Below, in pieces: positions 59,500 to 64,000 of a stretch of DNA of 64,000 nt. The translations under genes and the position numbers were made by a program. The stretch is from Zhenpiania hominis (GTDB taxonomy: Bacteria; Bacillota; Clostridia; Peptostreptococcales; Anaerovoracaceae), in contig NZ_JACRYT010000008.1 of NCBI RefSeq assembly GCF_014333425.1, positions 1 through 64,000 on the forward strand. The letters are read 5' to 3'. The notes under the pieces were generated by a model. That model had not been told where the DNA came from. It saw nothing but the letters and a program-made list of their open reading frames with translations, and ran no database searches. The first letter of the stretch is position 1. Every line of letters starts with the position of its first letter.

Positions 59500-60246
59500 T
59501 TATGAGCGGAACTTAATTACAATCTCCGCCCCTTCTTCATATCCGTCCAATTCTCCTACCATAGCTTTGGAAACGCTGCGTACTACACTTTTCACAAAAG
59601 GCACCATCGGGATCTCGTTTCCATTTACATACAACTGAACGTCCTGCCCTTTCAAAACGCACTCCGATCGGCTCGCTGTTCCCTTCAGAATCCGTTCGGT
59701 CAGACCTCGACAGTCGGTTCCACAGGCCGTGCAGCAGTCCGAAGAATAATTGGGCATCCGCTCCGGTGTTTTCTCTTCAATCAGATCAACCAGCCTGCCG
59801 ATATCCGTCAGGCCGCTAATAACCGGAAGCCCCCGCCAACTGCTTCGCTTATTGGAAATCACGCCGGAAACAGCGATCGTCAGGGAATTCACCTGTTCCG
59901 CGAGCTGTTCCTCTGTTTTCCCCGTAATAATAACCGGACAGTTGGCGCCGCTGTCACCTTCAATCACCACATAGTCCTGATCGTAATAATCCAGCAGCCG
60001 ATCGATATCCAACGTGTGATCAAACATAATATCTGTTTCGCTCAGACCTCTGGCGGTCACAGGATGGGCGCCCGCTTTTTTGTGCCGGTCTGTATTGCTG
60101 CCCTCGGTTTCCATCGTAAAGGCCTCAAAATGAATTTCCTTAATGGAACCCACTGTATATCCGCGTTTCCGCAATTCGCGAATAATTCCTTCGGCAGTTG
60201 TTGTTTTTCCAGTGCCGGAAACACCTTTGAGCATAATCACTTTCAT
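59500..60246 (-). CDS. MobB-like GTPase with a Cys cluster
   Basis: 248 residues. P-loop GVSGTGKTTT in an N-terminal MobB-like domain, then a DYVVIEGDSGANCPV segment. The C-terminal part has a tight Cys group (SSDCCTACGTDCRGL) that could bind a metal or Fe-S cluster, followed by a region with MVPFVKSVVRSVSKAM. This extended form is typical of molybdenum hydroxylase loci rather than plain MobB. It overlaps the XdhC start region by one base. Confidence 0.82.
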   Translation of the reverse strand: MKVIMLKGVSGTGKTTTAEGIIRELRKRGYTVGSIKEIHFEAFTMETEGSNTDRHKKAGAHPVTARGLSETDIMFDHTLDIDRLLDYYDQDYVVIEGDSGANCPVIITGKTEEQLAEQVNSLTIAVSGVISNKRSSWRGLPVISGLTDIGRLVDLIEEKTPERMPNYSSDCCTACGTDCRGLTERILKGTASRSECVLKGQDVQLYVNGNEIPMVPFVKSVVRSVSKAMVGELDGYEEGAEIVIKFRS

Positions 60247-61067
60247 CAGCTACGCTCCGCTCTTACCTGAATCATCTCCGCCGCGATGCTGATGGCGATT
60301 TCCTCCGGGGTTTCCGCCTTGATGGAAAGGCCAATCGGCGCATGGACTCTGGCGATGTCGTCTTCCGAATATCCTTCCTTTCTCAGCATATCAAAGAGCA
60401 TGGCGTTTTTCTTTCGGCTGCCGATCATACCCACATAGGCGCTCTTTTGCTTCAGCGCGTCTTTCAGCACATCGTAATCGCCCATGTGACCTCTTGTTAC
60501 GATGACAATATAGCTGTTCTCATCGGTTTGAATTTCATCAAAAGAATGTTTGAAATCCGGCAGAACTTTTACTTCCGCGGCCTCCGGAAAACGCTCCCGG
60601 TTCGCGTATTCTGCCCGATCGTCGATGGCGATAGTTTTAAAGTTGATATACCGCAGTACCGGCTCCAAAGCAAGCCCCACGTGGCCGGCTCCGAAGATAT
60701 AGGCGGTGGTTTCCAGATTGAACTCTTCTACGAATTCCTCCGGGTGGGCCGCGTCAATATACTGAACTAACACATCCGCGTCACCGCCGCATCCCATGTC
60801 CAGCGCGTCCTGTTCCTCGGTATTCAGTTTGAAATGGTGCAGTCTGCTTTTTTCTTTTGTCTGAAAGACTTCCTTACAAAGCTTTTCCGTTTCCGCCTCC
60901 AGCCGGCCTCCTCCGACAGTCCCCTGGGTGGTGCCGTCTTTTTTCATCAGCAGCCAGGCACCCTTTTTCCTGGGCGTTGATCCTTTTGTATCCACCACTT
61001 TGGCGATAACAAAATCTTCTCCCTGCTCCAGCAGGTCTCTTGCGAAATAAATAATCTTCTGCGACAT
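60246..61067 (-). CDS. xdhC: XdhC-family molybdenum hydroxylase maturation protein
   Basis: 273 residues with both XdhC_CoxI parts: N-terminal VDTKGSTPRKKGAWLL, TVGGGRLEAE and MGCGGDADVLVQ, and C-terminal Rossmann sequence IFGAGHVGLALEPVLRYINF and IGSRKKNAMLFDML. XdhC delivers sulfurated Moco into xanthine-dehydrogenase-type enzymes. The hydroxylase itself is not in the window. A strong Shine-Dalgarno AAGGAGG precedes the ATG. Confidence 0.93.
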   Translation of the reverse strand: MSQKIIYFARDLLEQGEDFVIAKVVDTKGSTPRKKGAWLLMKKDGTTQGTVGGGRLEAETEKLCKEVFQTKEKSRLHHFKLNTEEQDALDMGCGGDADVLVQYIDAAHPEEFVEEFNLETTAYIFGAGHVGLALEPVLRYINFKTIAIDDRAEYANRERFPEAAEVKVLPDFKHSFDEIQTDENSYIVIVTRGHMGDYDVLKDALKQKSAYVGMIGSRKKNAMLFDMLRKEGYSEDDIARVHAPIGLSIKAETPEEIAISIAAEMIQVRAERS

Positions 61068-61164
61068 AAGTTCCTCCTTATTGGGTTTCTTTCTTTATTG
61101 GCTCTTCTTAATTTCCGCTATGCTTGCTTTCTGTCCGCTCCTTTTTCCGGTTGGCGCCGCGCCC

Positions 61165-61326
61165 TTAGAAACAAGTCGAAAAAAGCAGCAATTGTTTCTA
61201 ATTTTTACTGAGCTGCAGCGCCTCAAATTCCGATTTTTGCGAGGATCCCCGCATTTTTGCCAGACATGGGGCCGAAACCCTGAAAAATTTATCAACAATT
61301 TGCCATAAACCAGGATTGTTGATAAA
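61165..61326. repeat. 162-bp double-hairpin repeat, copy C
   Basis: The left hairpin has perfect 10-bp arms (TTAGAAACAA and TTGTTTCTAA). The right hairpin has perfect 11-bp arms (TTTATCAACAA and TTGTTGATAAA). The two stems are those of copies A/B but swapped in order, so this copy is in inverse orientation. It fills most of the 302-bp gap between xdhC and the ligase gene and lies inside the minus-strand cluster. Confidence 0.82.
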
Positions 61327-61369
61327 GGTCGGCCATTTGCGGCAGAAAGCCGTCCCCATTATAAAACGA

Positions 61370-62395
61370 TTATTCCTGTTGTTTTTCCTGCCACTGCCCC
61401 TTCGCCATCTGGCGGTCCCCTACGCGGCTGATCCGTTTCAGGTTGCTTCCGCAGACGCAGGGTTCGGTGAGAAAGCGGCTCCGATCTCCGGTACGATAGC
61501 GGATGAAGGGCATTCCTTTTCGGGTCAGGGTGGTAAACACGATTTCTCCCTCCTGACCGTCCGGCAGTACTTCACCGGTTTTGGGATCAATGATTTCCAG
61601 ATACAGATCGGCTTCCCGGATGTGGCAGCCCTCCAGCGCCGGACAGCTTACCGCGCAGCCAAGGCCCATCTCGGTCATGCCGTAGTGTTCAAAAATCCGA
61701 CAATCCCAGGCATTTCGGATTCTATGCCTGCTTTCAGCAGACACATAGTCGGCGGATAACAGCACAGTTCGCAGGGGGATCTGGTAGTTTCCCGCCTCCG
61801 CCCGCTTTGCCAGTTCCGCCATATGCCCCGGCAAAGCGACAGCGCAGGTCACACCCGATTCTTCCATAATCTGCAGGATCCGCCCGTAATCACTTCCGTC
61901 GGGAAGTCCATAGGCAACGACCTTCGCGCCAAAACGTTCCACTCCCCGTTTCAGAAGATCGCCGATGGACCCCGGTCTCCTGCAGGGCATCAGAATCATC
62001 ACCGTGTCGGAAGCATCCGCCATCAGCTGCATGCCGTTATGAAAAAAATCGGTTGTCAGTTCCTGATCGTCTTGAGTAAAATAAATTCGTTTGGGAAGTC
62101 CCGTGGTTCCGCTGGTCTGCATGGTAACGATCCGGCTGATCTCGCTCTGACTGACACAGACCATCTCCAGGCCGCAGGCGCAAACATCCTCCGGCGACGT
62201 AAAGGGAAGCTGACGAAAATCTTCCCAGGTATCCACCTTCATCCCCTGATACAGTTCCGCGTAAAAGGGACTCTGGCTCACCGCCCATTGAAAGGTCTCC
62301 CGGATTCTGGAAAGCTGCCAGTCTTCCAACGACTCCCGTGTCAGTTTTTTCACTCCCAGCTTCCGGCAGGTCCAGAGATCCAGATAGGGCTTCAT
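61370..62395 (-). CDS. AMP-dependent ligase of a molybdenum hydroxylase-associated family (phenylacetate-CoA-ligase-like)
   Basis: About 341 residues, shorter than PaaK. The ATP loop is MQTSGTTGLPKRI, then EHYGMTEMGLGCAVSC and an acceptor domain with RYRTGDRSRF and a Cys pair (CVCGS). I recall this as the DVU_1553 family, which sits in Desulfovibrio aldehyde-oxidoreductase loci. The substrate is unknown. The ATG at 62395 overlaps the previous stop (ATGA); the longer frame to 62530 overlaps that gene. Confidence 0.83.
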   Translation of the reverse strand: MKPYLDLWTCRKLGVKKLTRESLEDWQLSRIRETFQWAVSQSPFYAELYQGMKVDTWEDFRQLPFTSPEDVCACGLEMVCVSQSEISRIVTMQTSGTTGLPKRIYFTQDDQELTTDFFHNGMQLMADASDTVMILMPCRRPGSIGDLLKRGVERFGAKVVAYGLPDGSDYGRILQIMEESGVTCAVALPGHMAELAKRAEAGNYQIPLRTVLLSADYVSAESRHRIRNAWDCRIFEHYGMTEMGLGCAVSCPALEGCHIREADLYLEIIDPKTGEVLPDGQEGEIVFTTLTRKGMPFIRYRTGDRSRFLTEPCVCGSNLKRISRVGDRQMAKGQWQEKQQE

Positions 62396-62766
62396 TCGTC
62401 CCACTCCAAGAGCTCGGCAATCTTCTGAAAGGTCGCTTCCAGCATCATCGGGCATTTTTCCACTTTGTTCAGAGGGTTTCCATCCATCAGATCCACGCAG
62501 TCCGTATATTCGAAGGCATCCTCGAACCACTCGGTCAGCTCCTCCACATTATTCATGCTGGCTTCTTTCGGATCCGCCAGGTACAAAAGACAGATTCCCG
62601 CCGACAGAATGCCGCAGATCCGGCCTGACCACATACCGTCGCACAGCCCCGCCATGGCCGCCACCAGATCTTCATTTTCTTTCCCCAGCCGCCGCAGCCC
62701 CATTTCCATAATCATCTGGCTGCAACAGTATCCTTTCAACTTTAAATCCAGAATTTCCTCATTCAT
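62392..62766 (-). CDS. C-GCAxxG-C-C family redox-type protein
   Basis: About 124 residues. The conserved Cys pattern is GYCCSQM, LCDGMWSGRICGILSAGIC and a later Cys in EKCPMM. The family (I recall DVU_1555) binds a metal or acts in redox chemistry. Start at ATG 62766, with GGACAGG-type Shine-Dalgarno upstream; the longer frame to 62847 runs into the methyltransferase gene. It lies between the methyltransferase and the AMP-dependent ligase. Confidence 0.8.
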   Translation of the reverse strand: MNEEILDLKLKGYCCSQMIMEMGLRRLGKENEDLVAAMAGLCDGMWSGRICGILSAGICLLYLADPKEASMNNVEELTEWFEDAFEYTDCVDLMDGNPLNKVEKCPMMLEATFQKIAELLEWDE

Positions 62767-62783
62767 ATTCCTGTCCTCCCGGT

Positions 62784-63491
62784 TTATTTCTCTGGCTTCT
62801 CCGCCACCAGCATAAAATAGCCGATTCCTTTTTTCCCTTTGGCGCAAGTCACGCAGTTGTCCAGAGAGCCCTCCCGCAAAATGGTTTCCGCCACATAGGT
62901 ATCCAGATCCGCGCTGCGGTCTTCAAAGGCCACAATCTTGTATCCCACCTCTTCCATGTATCGGAGCATAGGCTCTTTGATAAATGCTCCCTCAAAACGA
63001 AAATCCACAAAGCGCATCTGTCCTTCCCCGCAATTCTCCTCTTTATGCGGAATTTTCGCCTGCCGTTCCGCCTCAATTTGAATCGCCTTTACCTGACGCG
63101 GATCCGGATTTTTTAGATACAGATCGCTGATAAACAGCTTGCCTCCTTTTTTCAAAACGCAAAAGGCTTCGTGCAGCGCCTCGTCCGGCAAATTAATCAG
63201 GGAAAGCGTGCATTCCATCATGACGCAGTCAAAGGAAAAGGAAGAAAAATCTTCAAGGAATTCCCCGTCTCCCATACGCAGGTCCAGGTTTTTGTTCCGC
63301 TCTTTTCCTTCTTGAATTTTAGACAAGTTCATGTCAATGCCGGTTACTTTATACCCATATTTGTCCTGAAGATGCTCCGCGCAGGTCCCGTCTCCGCAGC
63401 CCACATCCAGAACAGCCGCTCCTTTTTTCAACGCGCAGATCTCCATCGCTTTTTCGGTAATATCAAATTTTCCTGGTCTTATTAACGCCAT
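62784..63491 (-). CDS. SAM-dependent methyltransferase of the molybdenum hydroxylase-associated cluster
   Basis: About 235 residues, class I methyltransferase. SAM motif I is LDVGCGDGTCAEHL, motif II region DLRMGDGEFL, then DCVMMECTLSLINLPDE. The C-terminal part has CVTCAKGKKGIGYFML, with two Cys. I recall it as the DVU_1556 family. The substrate is unknown. The ATG at 63491 has GAAAGGAA upstream. It is the first gene of the cluster that ends at 58266. Confidence 0.82.
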   Translation of the reverse strand: MALIRPGKFDITEKAMEICALKKGAAVLDVGCGDGTCAEHLQDKYGYKVTGIDMNLSKIQEGKERNKNLDLRMGDGEFLEDFSSFSFDCVMMECTLSLINLPDEALHEAFCVLKKGGKLFISDLYLKNPDPRQVKAIQIEAERQAKIPHKEENCGEGQMRFVDFRFEGAFIKEPMLRYMEEVGYKIVAFEDRSADLDTYVAETILREGSLDNCVTCAKGKKGIGYFMLVAEKPEK

Positions 63492-63685
63492 TTTCGAATC
63501 GTTCCTTTCTTTCATCACTTTTTCTTATTCTATTATAAAATGAAGATCCCGACAAGGAGAAGTTCGCAAAGGCGAGTTTTTGGAAAGAAACGGCACTTTT
63601 TCAAAAAAATTTGACAATTCAAAATATCGGCCAGTTTGTACTATGAAAAACCGCAAACTTGTACAAAAATCGCCTGTCCCATTCG

Positions 63686-63715
63686 TTGACATCCCCTCTC
63701 CCAAACTGCTACAAT
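63686..63715 (+). promoter_or_regulatory. Sigma-A promoter upstream of the Moco/Tuco riboswitch
   Basis: TTGACA (63686-63691), 18-bp spacer, TACAAT (63710-63715), both near consensus. The transcript would begin near 63722, just ahead of the aptamer. The 494-bp gap from 63492 to 63985 otherwise holds AT-rich sequence and this regulatory leader. Confidence 0.85.
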
Positions 63716-63737
63716 GAGGGCATAGTAACAATTCAAT

Positions 63738-63840
63738 ACACAATCCGATTCCCGGAGTCCTAAGGCTGTCGCTATGGATCCGGGAACATTGGGTTCATGT
63801 GGAAACATATGGGCCTCCCGCGTTTGAAAAGGTTCGTGTA
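63738..63840 (+). ncRNA. Molybdenum/tungsten cofactor (Moco/Tuco) riboswitch
   Basis: The 3' half GGGCCTCCCG...GAAAAGG...GTGTACAT closely matches the E. coli moaA Moco RNA as I remember it. P2 pairs TTCCCGG (63749-63755) with CCGGGAA (63780-63786). A stem CATGTG-GAAA-CATATG (63796-63811) carries the GNRA tetraloop. P1 pairs TACAC with GTGTA. The P3 region is short or absent, which has been linked to the tungsten-cofactor subtype. The downstream gene starts at 63986. Confidence 0.85.
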
Positions 63841-63900
63841 CATATCTAAAAAAAGCAACGGTTCCGCATTTTGCGGGCCTTCATTTCAGGATACCGGCAG

Positions 63901-63935
63901 GGCCTTTTCCATACGCATGAAAGGGCCTTTGTTAT
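63901..63935 (+). terminator. Intrinsic terminator, likely the riboswitch expression platform
   Basis: GGCCTTTTC (63901-63909) pairs with GAAAGGGCC (63919-63927) with one G-U pair, followed by TTTGTTATT. It lies 60 bp after the aptamer and 50 bp before the next start codon. A preceding segment (GGGCCTTCATTTC) could pair alternatively. Confidence 0.8.
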
Positions 63936-63985
63936 TGGATGTGAAACGTTAAAGGAAGTTCAATTTTTACTGGAGGCAAATTATT

Positions 63986-64000
63986 ATGAAATTGAGGAAA
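63986..64000 (+). CDS. Partial gene controlled by the riboswitch (first 5 codons)
   Basis: ATG at 63986, with GGAGG at 63972-63976 and 9 bp spacing; only MKLRK is in view. A basic N-terminus could be the start of a signal peptide or any cytoplasmic protein. The riboswitch suggests a molybdate/tungstate transporter, a Moco gene or a molybdoenzyme. Confidence 0.75.

Noticed and set aside
63630..63672. Inverted TTTGTAC/GTACAAA pair as another double-hairpin repeat
   Set aside because: Only one short stem is present without the second hairpin or a core, so it was not counted as a family member.
1..64000. CRISPR array, prophage, rRNA or tRNA genes
   Set aside because: No regularly spaced short direct repeats, phage structural genes, or cloverleaf and rRNA sequences were recognised.

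Overview
The window looks like chromosomal DNA of a mid-GC anaerobic Firmicute of class Clostridia. Shine-Dalgarno sites are strong, many genes overlap by ATGA, and sigma-54 promoters control catabolic operons. An adenosylcobalamin-dependent ornithine fermentation operon and molybdenum cofactor genes fit an amino-acid fermenter, perhaps near Eubacteriales Family XIII/Anaerovoracaceae; that placement is a guess from gene content. No rRNA, tRNA, CRISPR array, prophage or classical insertion sequence was seen.

Region 1 (1-10.1 kb): a sigma-54 promoter at 10016-10032 leads into seven minus-strand genes: Fe-alcohol dehydrogenase, D-2-hydroxyacid dehydrogenase, sodium:solute symporter, SWIM-finger membrane protein, PreA-like flavoprotein, DUF3830 protein and a nitrilase-superfamily protein without its catalytic Cys. 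A second sigma-54 promoter (2031-2047) precedes a glycerol-dehydrogenase-like gene. Both promoters have matching upstream dyads. The adjacent tandem-PAS protein resembles a sigma-54 activator that lost its AAA+ and DNA-binding parts. Region 2 (10.2-14.6 kb): a 1151-residue secreted repeat protein lies between hairpin-rich repeats and a 19-bp inverted repeat. Region 3 (14.6-21.8 kb): V4R and GGDEF genes, the pstSCAB-phoU phosphate operon with Pho-box-like repeats, and a lipoprotein.

Region 4 (21.8-29.9 kb): a PD-(D/E)XK-like gene sits between two direct copies of a 163-bp double-hairpin repeat. It is followed by a molybdopterin operon (moeA, moeA-PBP, moaA, moaC, mog, MOSC), a GIY-YIG protein and an amidase. 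Region 5 (29.9-44.1 kb): ornithine fermentation. The sigma-54-driven operon is ord-ortA-ortB-oraS-oraE-[PD-(D/E)XK paralogue]-mutL-like-orr. Upstream lie its enhancer-binding regulator, a second ornithine-racemase-like gene and an acyl-CoA synthetase-like gene. The nuclease paralogue and a repeat sit inside this operon.

Region 6 (44.3-56.8 kb): an AI-2E-family transporter, then a ten-gene minus-strand operon. It encodes six exported or anchored proteins that I read as related to the sulfite-oxidase/molybdopterin-binding fold, an ECF S component, two EcfA ATPases, and an EcfT fused in frame to a purple-acid-phosphatase-like domain. Region 7 (56.9-64 kb): accessory genes of the kind linked to molybdenum hydroxylase maturation (THEP1-like NTPase, DUF364, NTP transferase-phosphatase fusion, MobB-like, XdhC, AMP-dependent ligase, C-GCAxxG-C-C protein, methyltransferase). 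They are followed by a Moco/Tuco-type riboswitch with a terminator ahead of a gene that runs off the right edge.

The most novel items are the dispersed 163-bp repeats and their nuclease-like partners, and the ECF operon with its EcfT-phosphatase fusion. All assignments come from reading the sequence; no database search was run.
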